A DNA stretch of 64,000 bases from positions 248,001-312,000 of the forward strand of contig CBDFMU010000022.1 in the NCBI GenBank assembly GCA_965249785.1, in the 5' to 3' direction. This document shows, one piece after another, positions 43,640 through 53,028 of this stretch. The position numbers were made by a program, and so were the translations under genes. Source of the stretch: M3007 sp965249785. GTDB taxonomy: Bacteria > Bacteroidota > Bacteroidia > Chitinophagales > Saprospiraceae. The notes below the pieces were generated by a model. That model was not told the DNA's origin. It did not search any database and worked only from the letters and a program-made list of their open reading frames with translations. How positions within the stretch are numbered: position 1 is the stretch's first letter; every line of letters begins with the position of its first letter.

Positions 43640-44539
43640 TCAATCCTCATTCACCTTCGGCTCCGGCCGCGTCTCAATCAATTCCTCAAAAGAAAAATCC
43701 GGGTCCCAAGTCCACAAACCCTGCTCATACTCGCGGGTCATTAAAGCCACATTAGCAAGGTGATATTTACGTTGCAGCAGCGGAAAACGAAAGCGGCTCC
43801 ATAGCGAACTTTCATCGAAAGGTATACCCGTAGAAATACTCTCGCGCAGCGCGTAGATGTAAGCCAGCCCCTCCGTGCGGCGGCGCAGCCACTCATCAAT
43901 AGTCAAAGCCGGATCGCCATGTCCCGGCACGAGGCGCGTAAACCAGTTGCGATCATGGATATGCGGCATCTTTTCCAGCGTCTTTTCGTACTCCACGCTG
44001 CTGTGATAGATGAACGGAAACTCCACATTGGACAAATAATCGCCCGCCAGACAAAGCCCCAGCTGCCAGACGATCACCATCATACTATCTGCCGTGTGGC
44101 CGGGCGCGAGGTAAAAAGTCATCTTGGTCTGGCCGTGGCGAAACTGTACGCCGTCGCGAAACACAAAGAAATCGCCCTGCGGATATTCGATGGGGTAGGG
44201 CCGGTCAATGTAGTATTCCTGGTCGAATTGCTGCGCCTGCGCCACCGATTTTTCCCAGTCCGGATTATCGGCCATCGCTTTGCTCATGAACACTTTATCC
44301 GCCTTAAAAGCCTTATAACCAATGATATGGTCATAGTCGGAGTGGGTAAAAATGAGGTACACTGGTCGTTTGCCACGAATACTTTCCACGTAGTTTCGGA
44401 TGCCTTCTACCTCGTCGGGCAGCCAGGCCGGATCAGCCACCAGCACCACATCGTCGGTCAGGACCACCGTGGAATTAGTCTGGAATAGCGCACTCTGGAA
44501 GATCGTAACCTGCGGGTCGCGATAAATGATTTTCTGCAT
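43640..44539 (-). CDS. MBL-fold metallo-hydrolase
   Basis: The protein has 299 residues. The metal motif reads HSDYDH (66-71), so the second histidine of HxHxDH is replaced by D68. Other blocks are normal: APGHTADSMMV, LAGDYLSN and LVPGHGDP. The fold hydrolyses esters, lactones or sulfur compounds depending on the subfamily; this one is not assigned. The C-terminal region of about 70 residues is helical. It is divergent from der with 85 bases between starts, and on its 3' side faces the AT-rich cassette. Confidence 0.85.
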   Translation of the reverse strand: MQKIIYRDPQVTIFQSALFQTNSTVVLTDDVVLVADPAWLPDEVEGIRNYVESIRGKRPVYLIFTHSDYDHIIGYKAFKADKVFMSKAMADNPDWEKSVAQAQQFDQEYYIDRPYPIEYPQGDFFVFRDGVQFRHGQTKMTFYLAPGHTADSMMVIVWQLGLCLAGDYLSNVEFPFIYHSSVEYEKTLEKMPHIHDRNWFTRLVPGHGDPALTIDEWLRRRTEGLAYIYALRESISTGIPFDESSLWSRFRFPLLQRKYHLANVALMTREYEQGLWTWDPDFSFEELIETRPEPKVNED

Positions 44540-44559
44540 TTAGGTGTCTTGTCTTGGGT

Positions 44560-44594
44560 TTTGTCCGGCGAGTGGGCGCGATTGCCTACTTTTG
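44560..44594 (+). promoter_or_regulatory. der promoter
   Basis: TTTG at 44560-44563 and TACTTTTG at 44587-44594, spacer 23, match the Bacteroidota promoter. The start ATG 44625 lies 30 bases downstream, supporting it over the longer frame from 44544. Confidence 0.5.
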
Positions 44595-44624
44595 CGGTTC
44601 TTCAATGGACAAAAGTACACAAAC

Positions 44625-45929
44625 ATGGCAAATGCAGTGGTGATAGTTGGCCGCCCGAATGTGGGAAAATCAACCCTTTATAATCGTCTGGTCGGTATGC
44701 GCGATGCTATCACAGACGATTTTTCCGGCGTGACGCGCGACCGGAAGTATGGTACCTGTGACTGGGGCGGCAAACGCTTCACGGTGGTGGACACCGGCGG
44801 GTTCGTGCAAAGTTCCGAGGACGTGTTTGAAACGGCTATTCGTGGGCAGGTCAAAGTAGCTTTGCAGGAGGCTGCGGTAATCATTTTTATGGTCGATGCT
44901 CAGACTGGTATCACCGATCTGGACGAAGATATTGCCAAAATGCTGCGCCGCTCCAAAGAACCCGTGCTGGTCGTAGTCAATAAAGTAGACAATCACCGGA
45001 GCCTGCTGGATGGCAACGAATTCTATGCCTTGGGCTTTGAAAATGTTTTTTTCATCGCAGCAGTTAGCGGCAGCGGCACGGGTGACTTGCTCGACGCGGT
45101 GTTGGAACATATCCACGATGAGCCGGAACTGGAAACACCCTTGCCGAAGTTTGCCATCGTGGGTCGGCCCAATGTGGGGAAATCTTCTTTGACCAACGCA
45201 TTACTCGGTGAAGATCGGCACATCGTGACGCCCATCGCAGGTACTACGCGCGACCCGATTCACTCGCATTACAACAAGTTTGGTCAGGAATTCATGCTGA
45301 TTGACACGGCGGGCATTCGTAAGAAAGCCAAAGTGGAGGAAGATCTCGAATTTTACACCGTGATGCGGGCGATTCGGGCGGTGGAAGAAGCCGACGTGTG
45401 CATTCTGGTGTTGGACGCGGAATTGGGCATTGAAGCGCAAGATTTGAGTATTGCCAGCCTGATTCAAAAACGACATAAAGGCATGGTGGTGCTAGTCAAT
45501 AAATGGGATTTAATTACGAATAAAACCACTAATACCGCGCGGGATTACGAAGCGGCTATCAAACGGCGGCTTGCTCCGCACGACGATGTGCCGGTGATGT
45601 TCATTTCTGCGTTGGAAAGACAACGTATTTTTCAGGCTATTGAGATTGCGATGGAGGTGTACGAAAACCGTACGCGCCGCATAAAAACTTCGGAATTGAA
45701 CGATTTGATGTTGCCAATTATCGAATCTACGCCGCCACCCGCCGTGAAAGGCCGCCAACCGAGTTTCAAATACGTTACCCAATTGCCAACCCCATTCCCC
45801 GCTTTTGCGTTCTTTGTCAATAACCCCCATTACGTGCGCGATTCGTATGTGCAGTTTTTGGAAAACCAATTGCGGAAGCACTATAATTTCCGGGGTTCGC
45901 CGATGGAAGTATATATGCGAATGAAGTAA
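44625..45929 (+). CDS. der: Ribosome assembly GTPase Der (EngA)
   Basis: The protein has 434 residues from ATG 44625 (MANAVVIVGRPNVGKSTLYN). It contains two GTPase domains in tandem, each with GRPNVGKS, followed by DTGG / NKVD in the first and DTAG / NKWD in the second, and a C-terminal KH-like domain. Der is essential for 50S ribosome assembly. Architecture and length are complete. The gene is followed by a lipoprotein gene on the same strand after 116 bases. Confidence 0.96.
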   Translation: MANAVVIVGRPNVGKSTLYNRLVGMRDAITDDFSGVTRDRKYGTCDWGGKRFTVVDTGGFVQSSEDVFETAIRGQVKVALQEAAVIIFMVDAQTGITDLDEDIAKMLRRSKEPVLVVVNKVDNHRSLLDGNEFYALGFENVFFIAAVSGSGTGDLLDAVLEHIHDEPELETPLPKFAIVGRPNVGKSSLTNALLGEDRHIVTPIAGTTRDPIHSHYNKFGQEFMLIDTAGIRKKAKVEEDLEFYTVMRAIRAVEEADVCILVLDAELGIEAQDLSIASLIQKRHKGMVVLVNKWDLITNKTTNTARDYEAAIKRRLAPHDDVPVMFISALERQRIFQAIEIAMEVYENRTRRIKTSELNDLMLPIIESTPPPAVKGRQPSFKYVTQLPTPFPAFAFFVNNPHYVRDSYVQFLENQLRKHYNFRGSPMEVYMRMK

Positions 45930-46045
45930 AAATTGATGACGAATGCAGATTACATGATTGTTGATTTTTGATGTATTCGTTATTGCGACTTAAGATACTT
46001 GTTTAACCTCGGAAACCGCATAGCGGTGACACTATGGTACCTCTC

Positions 46046-46912
46046 ATGAAAAAATACTGTTTTTGGGCCGCTTTTGCCCTTTCGCTGAATTTTTTGGGTT
46101 GTAAAGACCAGCCAGAGCAAATTCCGGCTTATCTGGAAATCAAGCCGTTTACGGTGAATGCCGAGGGCGGGGCGAGCTGGCAAAAAATCACGGAGGCGTA
46201 TGTGTACGTCAATCGGGAGTACCTCGGAGCCTATTCGCTGCCCGCTTCGGTGCCGGTGCTGGCCGAAGGAGACGCGTTGGTCTACGTCTATCCGGGCATC
46301 AAGGAAAACGGTATTCTGGCGACTCCTAACATTTACCCGTTTCTGTTGCGTCACGAGCAAACGGTACATCTGACGGGCGGCCAAAGCACTAACATTCAAC
46401 CATTTACTTCCTACGATCCAGATACGAAGTTCCCCTGGGCACTCGACCGGACGACTTTCGATGGTAGTTCTTCTATCGTCTTTCAAAACCGCGATTCCGA
46501 TGATAACACTAGTTATTCGTTAAGCACTGATGGCGCATTTTCCGGTAAATCATTGTTGATGCAGGTGACTACGGATCACCCCAGTATTTTGATTGCCAGC
46601 GAGCCAGTAGTATTGCCGACCAATAATCAGCAGGTTTGGCTCGAATTGCAGTACAAAAATGATGTGGTCTTTGAAGCTTACTTAATTGGAAAAACAAGCA
46701 CTGGAGAAGAACAAACGCAAGCACTGTTTCAATTCAATAAAAAAGATGACTGGAACAAAATATACCTTAACCTGACTCCTCTCCTCTTGGCCTCGCAACA
46801 GGAAAATTACCGGATTGGTTTTCTGGTTAAACTGCCGCAGGATGATGCGGGCGGATTTACCCAGGCGGCAGGTAGCGTACGAATTGATAATCTGCGCCTG
46901 GCTAATTTTTGA
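46046..46912 (+). CDS. Unknown lipoprotein
   Basis: The protein has 288 residues from ATG 46046, chosen because it begins the lipoprotein signal MKKYCFWAAFALSLNFLGC; an ATG at 46034 is possible. The mature part is beta-rich (AYVYVNREYLGAYSLPASV, QVWLELQYKNDVVFEAYL, GSVRIDNLRLANF). The C-terminal half resembles a jelly-roll or carbohydrate-binding fold by pattern only. No named domain is recognised. It is probably anchored in the outer or inner membrane facing the periplasm. The sugar-transferase gene follows after 25 bases, so an operon with envelope polysaccharide synthesis is plausible. Confidence 0.75.
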   Translation: MKKYCFWAAFALSLNFLGCKDQPEQIPAYLEIKPFTVNAEGGASWQKITEAYVYVNREYLGAYSLPASVPVLAEGDALVYVYPGIKENGILATPNIYPFLLRHEQTVHLTGGQSTNIQPFTSYDPDTKFPWALDRTTFDGSSSIVFQNRDSDDNTSYSLSTDGAFSGKSLLMQVTTDHPSILIASEPVVLPTNNQQVWLELQYKNDVVFEAYLIGKTSTGEEQTQALFQFNKKDDWNKIYLNLTPLLLASQQENYRIGFLVKLPQDDAGGFTQAAGSVRIDNLRLANF

Positions 46913-46937
46913 TCTCGCCTAAGAAACTTCCTGCTGT

Positions 46938-48359
46938 TTGTCCCGCCAACTTCGTCAACGTGATACTTTAGTCTATGCTGCCGCCGATTTCTTTCTGGCG
47001 ATGCTGGCGTGGGCCCTGTTTTTCCTATACCGAAAAATGGAGGAAGGTGTTCCCGTGGCTGCTATGGCCTTTCATGACGCTAATTTCTACCTGGGCATTT
47101 TTATCATTCCCGTCGGCTGGGTGCTGCTCTATGCCATTTTTGACCAATACATTGATATTTATCGGCTTTCGCGGCTGACTACGCTCACGCGCACTTTTTT
47201 CCTCTCTTTTCTGGGAGTGATTTTCCTGTTTTTTACCCTCATCCTCGATGATGTGGTGGTCGAATATCAGACCTATTATCGCTCTTTTTTGATGCTGTTC
47301 GGGCTGCATTTTCTGCTTACTTCCACGGGGCGCATGATCTTACTGACGCGCGCCAGTCGGCGGCTGAAGGCTGGATTAGTGACTTTTACTACCTTATTGG
47401 TGGGTGGTAATCAGAGCGCGCTGGATTTGTTTTTGGAAGTAAAAGGTCGCCGCAAGAGTCTTGGCAATCGTTTTATCGGTTTTATTGATACCAATGGCGG
47501 CACTGACCAGGTGCTGGATGCGCATCTACCGCGTCTGGGGAAAATAGATGATCTGGCAACCGTCATCCGTAATTATGACATTGAAGAGGTCATTATTGCC
47601 ATCGAAACTTCGGAACACAACCGTCTGCGCGATCTCCTGAATGTGCTGTTCGATTTCGGCGACCAAGTGCTAGTGCGCATCATTCCCGATATGTACGATA
47701 TTTTGCTCGGCACGGTCAAAATGAACCATGTGTTTGGAGCAGTTTTGATTGAAATTCGGCAGGAACTACTGCCCAAATGGCAGCGCGTGGTCAAGCGATT
47801 TATTGACGTGACGGCGAGCATATTGGCATTTACGCTGCTGTCGCCCCTGCTGTTATACATTATTATTCGGGTGCGACTGTCTTCTCCCGGCCCTATTTTT
47901 TTTACTCAAGAACGGCTTGGTTTGCACAGTAAACCCTTCATTATCTTCAAGTTCCGCTCAATGATCGTGGGAGCGGAAAATGCCGGTCCGCAACTTTCCA
48001 CCGACAACGACCCGCGCTGTACGCCCTGGGGAGCTGTCATGCGCAAGTATCGGCTGGATGAGTTACCCAACTTCTGGAACGTGCTGCGCGGCGATATGTC
48101 GCTCGTCGGCCCGCGCCCGGAACGCAAGCATTTTATTGACCAAATTTTAGAAAAAAACCCACATTACCGCCACCTGCTCAAGGTGCGTCCGGGCATCACT
48201 TCCTGGGGACAGGTGAAGTACGGCTATGCCTCCAATGTGCATGAAATGCTGCAACGCCTGCGCTTCGATCTGCTTTATATCGAGAATATGTCGCTGTCGC
48301 TGGATTTTAAAATCATGTTTTATACGGTGCTGGTGTTGTTGCAGGGGCGGGGAAAGTGA
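46938..48359 (+). CDS. Polyprenyl glycosylphosphotransferase (sugar transferase)
   Basis: The protein has 473 residues, starting at a TTG codon (46938). The frame is closed by TAA just upstream and the first in-frame ATG falls inside the first helix. Four N-terminal membrane helices and a nucleotide-binding-like middle region (LLVGGNQSALDLFLE, FIGFIDTNGG) precede the transferase domain: KRFIDVTASILAFTLLSPLL, FKFRSMIVGAENAG, RKYRLDELPNFWNVLRGDMS, VGPRPER. This is the WbaP/WcaJ-type initiating enzyme that links the first sugar phosphate to undecaprenyl phosphate for exopolysaccharide or O-antigen. No other polysaccharide genes are visible in the window. Confidence 0.92.
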   Translation: MSRQLRQRDTLVYAAADFFLAMLAWALFFLYRKMEEGVPVAAMAFHDANFYLGIFIIPVGWVLLYAIFDQYIDIYRLSRLTTLTRTFFLSFLGVIFLFFTLILDDVVVEYQTYYRSFLMLFGLHFLLTSTGRMILLTRASRRLKAGLVTFTTLLVGGNQSALDLFLEVKGRRKSLGNRFIGFIDTNGGTDQVLDAHLPRLGKIDDLATVIRNYDIEEVIIAIETSEHNRLRDLLNVLFDFGDQVLVRIIPDMYDILLGTVKMNHVFGAVLIEIRQELLPKWQRVVKRFIDVTASILAFTLLSPLLLYIIIRVRLSSPGPIFFTQERLGLHSKPFIIFKFRSMIVGAENAGPQLSTDNDPRCTPWGAVMRKYRLDELPNFWNVLRGDMSLVGPRPERKHFIDQILEKNPHYRHLLKVRPGITSWGQVKYGYASNVHEMLQRLRFDLLYIENMSLSLDFKIMFYTVLVLLQGRGK

Positions 48360-48386
48360 CCGTACTGGCGGCTGAACCTGCCGGTA

Positions 48387-49265
48387 CTACAACGCTTCCG
48401 TCGCCACTTCCTTATTAATCTTCCGAATCAAACCCCGCAGCACCGTACTGTTGCCAACTTCTATAAATTCCGTAATGCCATTCGCCACCATATTCTCCAC
48501 GATCTGCGTCCAGCGGACAGGCGCGGTGAGTTGGGCGATGAGATTGCGGCGAATTTCTTCCGGCTCGGTTACTGGCTGGGCGTGCACGTTCTGATAGACT
48601 GGACAAATGGGCGTCCGAAAATGTGTGGCATTGATGGCTCTGGCCAGTTCGTCCTGCGCGGGCTGCATCAATGGCGAGTGAAAGGCACCACCCACGGGCA
48701 GTAAAAGCACTCGTTTGGCACCGGCGGCGGTCAGTTTTTCCACGGCTATTTCGATGCCCTTGCGACTACCGGAAATGACTAATTGACCCGGTGAATTGTA
48801 ATTGGCCGCCACAACTATTTCATTATCAATTGTTTTTAAAATATCTTCCACGGCAGCATCTTCCATGCCTAATACCGCAGCCATCGTGCCATCCACGAGT
48901 TCGCAGGCTTTTTGCATAGCAAAAGCGCGCTGACTCACCAGCAATAAAGCATCTTCAAAAGACAGCGCATTGGCGGCAGCCAAAGCCGTGAATTCACCCA
49001 GCGAATGCCCGGCCACTGCCGCTGGCTGGAAGTCTGCACCCGCGATTTTGGCGCGAATAATACTTTCGAGGAAGACGGCTGGCTGCGTAACTTTTGTCTG
49101 GGTCAAGTCCTCTTTGCTGCCCTCGAACATCACGTCGGTGAGTCGCCAGCCGAGTAGTTCGTTGGCTTGCTCAAACAGCTCGTGTGCCGCTGAGTTGGTG
49201 TCGTAAAGGGCTTTGCCCATGCCTTCGGCCTGCGATCCCTGGCCGGGAAAAACGTATGCTTTCAT
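48387..49265 (-). CDS. fabD: Malonyl-CoA:ACP transacylase
   Basis: The protein has 292 residues. MKAYVFPGQGSQAEGMG is the family start. The active site is GHSLGE with S88 and GAFHSPLM with H196, and the arginine block RKGIEIA is in place. It loads malonyl groups on acyl carrier protein for fatty-acid synthesis. Its length and order are normal. Other fab genes are not adjacent. It converges on the sugar transferase gene with 27 bases between stops. Confidence 0.95.
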   Translation of the reverse strand: MKAYVFPGQGSQAEGMGKALYDTNSAAHELFEQANELLGWRLTDVMFEGSKEDLTQTKVTQPAVFLESIIRAKIAGADFQPAAVAGHSLGEFTALAAANALSFEDALLLVSQRAFAMQKACELVDGTMAAVLGMEDAAVEDILKTIDNEIVVAANYNSPGQLVISGSRKGIEIAVEKLTAAGAKRVLLLPVGGAFHSPLMQPAQDELARAINATHFRTPICPVYQNVHAQPVTEPEEIRRNLIAQLTAPVRWTQIVENMVANGITEFIEVGNSTVLRGLIRKINKEVATEAL

Positions 49266-49330
49266 GACTATTAAATGTGCTGATTTGTTGCGTTAATTAT
49301 TGATTAGGTGTTTATTATATATCGATTTTT

Positions 49331-49433
49331 GTCATTCAGAGGCGTAAGCCGTGGAATCTGAGGCCGAAGGCCGAATTTTTGAATTACCCATTTCGGCCTT
49401 CGGCCTCAGATTCTTCACTACGTTCTGAATGAC
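49331..49433. repeat. Long GTCATTCAGA hairpin
   Basis: GTCATTCAGA at 49331 is inverted as TCTGAATGAC ending at 49433. Inside it, CTGAGGCCGAAGGCCGAA pairs perfectly with TTCGGCCTTCGGCCTCAG, followed by AGATTC/GAATCT. The stem lies between fabD and the next minus-strand gene. It is likely a dispersed palindromic repeat. It could end transcription of the upstream frameshifted gene's neighbour, though no T-run is evident. Confidence 0.7.
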
Positions 49434-49452
49434 AAAACAACAGACGGACAAC

Positions 49453-49885
49453 TCACAAAAATATGCTTTTCAAGGCTGTCCAGAGGGCACTTTTCTTTTC
49501 TCTACTTCCTTCCAAATCAATAAGTGCGTCGGCGAACAAAAATGTAATGTTTTGAAAGACAAAGGGTTGGTAAAGCGTGATTTCCATATTTAGCCCCAGT
49601 TGATTAGCGGGTAATCCAAAGACCAATACATATTCCGGCTTTTTTTGTCGAATATCACTTAACAAACCAACCGGCTGATCTAGCGGAATTTCGGCAAAGA
49701 GTGCATCTTGCGTAAGGTTTAACAGGGGCGGCGTCCAGCACTTTGGTCAAAAAAGGACGAGTAGCAGGTGCCGTAAGCGGATCAGCCAGACTAAGGACCA
49801 GCAATTGACGAGCAAAGTCGCCGGTGGCGGTGGAGAAAACCGATTGTTCGGGGGCCAGGATGATCAAGTCTTTGGAAGAGTACAT
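49453..49885 (-). pseudogene. Unknown gene with one frameshift
   Basis: Two minus-strand frames join into one protein of about 143 residues: MYSSKDLIILAPEQSVFSTA and PATRPFLTKVLDA in the first, LLNLTQDALFAEIPLDQPVG and KKPEYVLVFGLPANQ in the second. The break falls in the run of four G at 49725-49728, and removing one base joins the frames. There is no recognised family; the protein seems soluble and compact. ATG 49885 is the best start. The run-length error suggests a sequencing fault, but a real mutation cannot be excluded. Confidence 0.65.
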
Positions 49886-50140
49886 GGCAGAAGATTGGAA
49901 GCGACAAATATTGGGATTCGATAAAATATTGAAAGTCAAACCGCCAACTCCGCAAAATTGCTGTTTAACCACCTTATTATAGGAAAGTCCGAAAAAACCT
50001 AAGCCCTTTATTACCCATTTGGATCGCCAAAAAAGTATTAAAACCACCTTAAATTGTCATTTGAAGATGATAATTCTGTGTTAGGCCCAAAAAATCATTG
50101 TTTTTGGAATAAAATTTTTTTATGTTTTCCTAAAGTTCCC

Positions 50141-50148
50141 TAACTTTG
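50141..50148 (+). promoter_or_regulatory. ilvE -7 element
   Basis: TAACTTTG at 50141 matches the TAnnTTTG consensus 44 bases before ATG 50192. No exact TTTG is seen at the usual upstream distance. Confidence 0.4.
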
Positions 50149-50191
50149 TGGGGTCAATATAGGCTTTCATATAGTATAAAATGTTCGCATC

Positions 50192-51310
50192 ATGGCAGTA
50201 AAATATCCGGTTACGATCACTCCAACGACCGAATCCCGGCTTCATAGTGTTGATTTTACGGACTTGCCTTTTGGTAAGGTCATTTCCGATCATATGTTCG
50301 TGGTGGATTACGACGGACAGCAATGGGTGAACGCCCGGATAACGCCTTACCAGAACTTGAATATCGCTCCTTCCAACCTGGCGCTGCACTACGGTCAGAG
50401 CATTTTTGAAGGACTGAAAGCCAGCAAGCGCGATGGGGAACCCGTATTGTTTCGCCCCGAAATGAACGCCCGCCGTCTCAATGCTTCCGCCGAGCGAATG
50501 TGTATGCCTACGCTTCCCGAAGATTTGTTTGTGCAAGCCTGCAAAATGCTGGTCGACCTGGACCGTGATTGGGTGCCAGACCAGGATGGTTATTCCTTGT
50601 ACCTGCGGCCAGTTATGTTCGCTACCGACGAGTACTTTGGCGTTCATGCTTCGGAGAAATATACTTTTATTATTTTTACCGGTCCGGTGGGTCCTTATTA
50701 TGCCAAGCCGATCAAACTGTGGGTGGAAGAGGTCTTCACGCGTGCCGCCCAGGGGGGAACTGGCGAGGCCAAATGCGCCGGAAACTATGCCTCTTCCTTA
50801 TTGCCTGCTGCCCGTGCCAAACAAGCCGGTTATGACCAGGTAATGTGGATGGACTCGGTGGAGAAAAAATACGTGCAGGAAGCGGGTACTATGAACCTCT
50901 TTTTCGTGATTGATGGAAAGGTGGTTACGCCCGCTACGACGGGTACGATTCTACGCGGCATTACTCGCGAGAGCTTCATGACGCTGCTCAAAGAATGGGG
51001 TTATAGCGTGGAAGACCGCCTGTTGAGTATTGCCGAAATCTCTGATGCTTACTGGCGCGGCCAATTGCAGGAGTGTTTCGGGGCTGGTACGGCGGCTTTG
51101 GTCAGTCATGTCAGCAGCATTACCTGGCGCGATCGCCAGTTGGAACTGCCGCCGGTAGATGACACGCACCGCCCGGTTGGAACGCGCTTAAAACGCTATC
51201 TCAACCGTTTGCGGATGGGCCTGGAACCTGATCGTTATGGCTGGTTGCAGAGCTGCGAGGATTCCGGGGTGTATGAATTACTGGGAGAAAAAGTAGAGAT
51301 GGGCGCATAA
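50192..51310 (+). CDS. ilvE: Branched-chain amino acid aminotransferase
   Basis: The protein has 372 residues. The PLP lysine is K194 in EAKCAGNYASSLLPA. LHYGQSIFEGLKASKR near residue 65 and MNLFFVIDGKVVTPAT fit class IV aminotransferases of the longer BCAT type. It interconverts leucine, isoleucine and valine with their keto acids. It has its own promoter. A small monooxygenase-like gene follows after 140 bases. No other ilv or leu genes are nearby. Confidence 0.95.
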   Translation: MAVKYPVTITPTTESRLHSVDFTDLPFGKVISDHMFVVDYDGQQWVNARITPYQNLNIAPSNLALHYGQSIFEGLKASKRDGEPVLFRPEMNARRLNASAERMCMPTLPEDLFVQACKMLVDLDRDWVPDQDGYSLYLRPVMFATDEYFGVHASEKYTFIIFTGPVGPYYAKPIKLWVEEVFTRAAQGGTGEAKCAGNYASSLLPAARAKQAGYDQVMWMDSVEKKYVQEAGTMNLFFVIDGKVVTPATTGTILRGITRESFMTLLKEWGYSVEDRLLSIAEISDAYWRGQLQECFGAGTAALVSHVSSITWRDRQLELPPVDDTHRPVGTRLKRYLNRLRMGLEPDRYGWLQSCEDSGVYELLGEKVEMGA

Positions 51311-51450
51311 TAACCCTGATTTTTGAAAGATAAATGCCCCGCTCAGCCATAGGTTGTGCGGGGCGTTGTGTTTTGTATTGAAAGCCTATAAGATTTTGAC
51401 TTTCAATATTTTATAATAAAGTTTACTTGTCATCAAATCGCTAAAAATCT

Positions 51451-51768
51451 ATGATCGCCACCACACCCTCGCCGCCCTACTACGCCGTCATTTTTACCTC
51501 TGTTCGTACCCCAGACAATGAAGGCTACGCCCAAACCGCCGACCGTATGGTAGAACTTGCCACCGGGCAGCCCGGATTTTTGGGCGTGGAGTCGGCGCGC
51601 AATGAAGTGGGTATCACCGTTTCCTACTGGGAAAGTCTGGACGCGATCAAGCAGTGGAAAGCCCATGCAGAGCATTTGATGGCTCAGCAACAGGGCCGGG
51701 CAAAGTGGTACACGGCATACAAAACCCGTATTTGCCGGGTGGAACGCGATTACGGATTTGAGGTTTGA
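51451..51768 (+). CDS. ABM-family monooxygenase-like protein
   Basis: The protein has 105 residues. YYAVIFTSVRTPDNEGYAQT, QPGFLGVESARNEVGITVSY and WKAHAEHLMAQQQGRAKWY give the ferredoxin-like fold pattern of antibiotic biosynthesis monooxygenase-type proteins; a C-terminal YKTRICRVERDY is also typical. Members are quinone or heme-related oxygenases or stress proteins. The substrate is unknown. It ends four bases before a strong convergent hairpin. Confidence 0.85.
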   Translation: MIATTPSPPYYAVIFTSVRTPDNEGYAQTADRMVELATGQPGFLGVESARNEVGITVSYWESLDAIKQWKAHAEHLMAQQQGRAKWYTAYKTRICRVERDYGFEV

Positions 51769-51771
51769 GAT

Positions 51772-51823
51772 GTACCGCCAATCCCTGATCGGCGACAATT
51801 TACCGATCGGGGATCGGCGGTAC
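51772..51823. terminator. Convergent terminator hairpin
   Basis: GTACCGCCAATCCCTGATCG at 51772 pairs, with two mismatches, with CGATCGGGGATCGGCGGTAC ending at 51823 (stem over 20 bases, loop about 11). It fills the spacer between convergent genes. Confidence 0.8.
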
Positions 51824-52123
51824 TTACAATAATTTTAACCCGTAAACTACTACCCAGACTACGGCCAGTACAGTGGTAGCAATCACCACACCGCGCATGG
51901 AAAGTTCCCAGCGGCGTTTCTGGTAAATGTTTAATGGAATGACATTCAGCGCAATAGCCACGATGCCTACCGTGCGTTCGCGGAAATTGACCGAAAAACC
52001 AGCACCGCTTGCCGCGCCCCGTGATTCCAGCAAATTGAAGATTTCGTAGAGCAAAATATAGCCCATTGTAGGCAAAATCAGTCCAACCAGCAGACCGACC
52101 CAGATTTCGTTTTTTTGAAACAT
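51824..52123 (-). CDS. Unknown three-helix membrane protein
   Basis: The protein has 99 residues with membrane helices at about 8-28, 50-65 and 78-97 and a conserved-looking RERTVGIVAIALNVIPLNIY and QKRRWELSMRGV loop. No named family is recognised; size and pattern match small conserved Bacteroidota membrane proteins. surE lies upstream on the same strand after a degraded repeat, so a shared transcript is possible. Confidence 0.7.
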   Translation of the reverse strand: MFQKNEIWVGLLVGLILPTMGYILLYEIFNLLESRGAASGAGFSVNFRERTVGIVAIALNVIPLNIYQKRRWELSMRGVVIATTVLAVVWVVVYGLKLL

Positions 52124-52129
52124 TCTTTA

Positions 52130-52252
52130 CTATTGAGTATTTGAAATGATGCGTATTTGCGTATTTGAAGTTATGAGTAATTGATCAATTGCGTGACCAT
52201 CGCTTGCCTTAGCCTTAGTCAAATCCTCGCATCCTCAAATCTTCAAATCCTC
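52130..52252. repeat. Degraded GAGTATTTG-type repeat
   Basis: The stretch contains GAGTATTTGAA, GCGTATTTGCGTATTTGAAG, ATTGATCAATTG and CCTCGCATCCTCAAATCTTC. These are the words of the dispersed element at 6606, 35645 and 62961 in a rearranged, poorly aligned order. Confidence 0.5.
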
Positions 52253-52253
52253 C

Positions 52254-53024
52254 TCAATAAGATTCCAGCCCGATCATGTGTTCCATCGCCCGATAATTCG
52301 TCAGATCGTGCATAGAAGGCACCACCGAAATGTAGCCTTGATGCAGTGCGTGGACATCCGTATCCTCCCCCTGGTCAAGATTAACAAATTCACCGCTCAG
52401 CCAATAATAGGGCTGACCGTACGGATCGCGGCCCTCCTGAAAATGCTCCACCCAGCGCGCATCGGCCTGTCGGCAAATCCGCAGTCCCTTTATATCGGCT
52501 TCTGGCAATTTGGGAATATTGACATTTAGCAGGTGGCCGTGGATAAACGGCTGATCGAGGGCATAGCGTATGATTTTGCGTATCCACTTTTTGCCCGGCT
52601 GGAAATCGGCCTCGAAGCTAAAATCCAGCAGCGAAAATCCAATGCTTTTGATGCCTTCCAAGGAGGCCTCCATGGCCGCCGACAGCGTACCGGAATACAG
52701 AATATTGATAGACGCATTGCTGCCATGATTGATACCCGACACGCAGAGATCAATTTTGCGGCCTTTCAGCACTACGTGTTTGGCGAGTTTCACGCAATCT
52801 ACCGGCGTACCGGAACATTCATAGGCATCTATGCCGGGAAAAGCCTGCACTTTTTTGAGGCGAAGCGGATCGTTGATGGTGATGGAGTGACCCTTGGCAC
52901 TTTGCGGAGAATCGGGGGCCACCACGACCACTTCGCCCATTTCGGCGGCTACTTCTACCAACGCCCGGATGCCGGGGGCGACAATTCCGTCGTCGTTGGT
53001 GACCAAGATCAGAGGTTTCGACAT
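52254..53024 (-). CDS. surE: 5'/3'-nucleotidase SurE
   Basis: The protein has 256 residues. The metal site is TNDDG (residues 9-13), with PDSPQSAKGHSIT and SGINHGSNASINILYSGTLS as further family blocks. SurE removes phosphate from nucleoside monophosphates, especially in stationary phase or stress. The start ATG 53024 lies very close to a promoter element. The gene reads toward a small membrane protein gene. Confidence 0.95.
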   Translation of the reverse strand: MSKPLILVTNDDGIVAPGIRALVEVAAEMGEVVVVAPDSPQSAKGHSITINDPLRLKKVQAFPGIDAYECSGTPVDCVKLAKHVVLKGRKIDLCVSGINHGSNASINILYSGTLSAAMEASLEGIKSIGFSLLDFSFEADFQPGKKWIRKIIRYALDQPFIHGHLLNVNIPKLPEADIKGLRICRQADARWVEHFQEGRDPYGQPYYWLSGEFVNLDQGEDTDVHALHQGYISVVPSMHDLTNYRAMEHMIGLESY

Positions 53025-53028
53025 TTGG

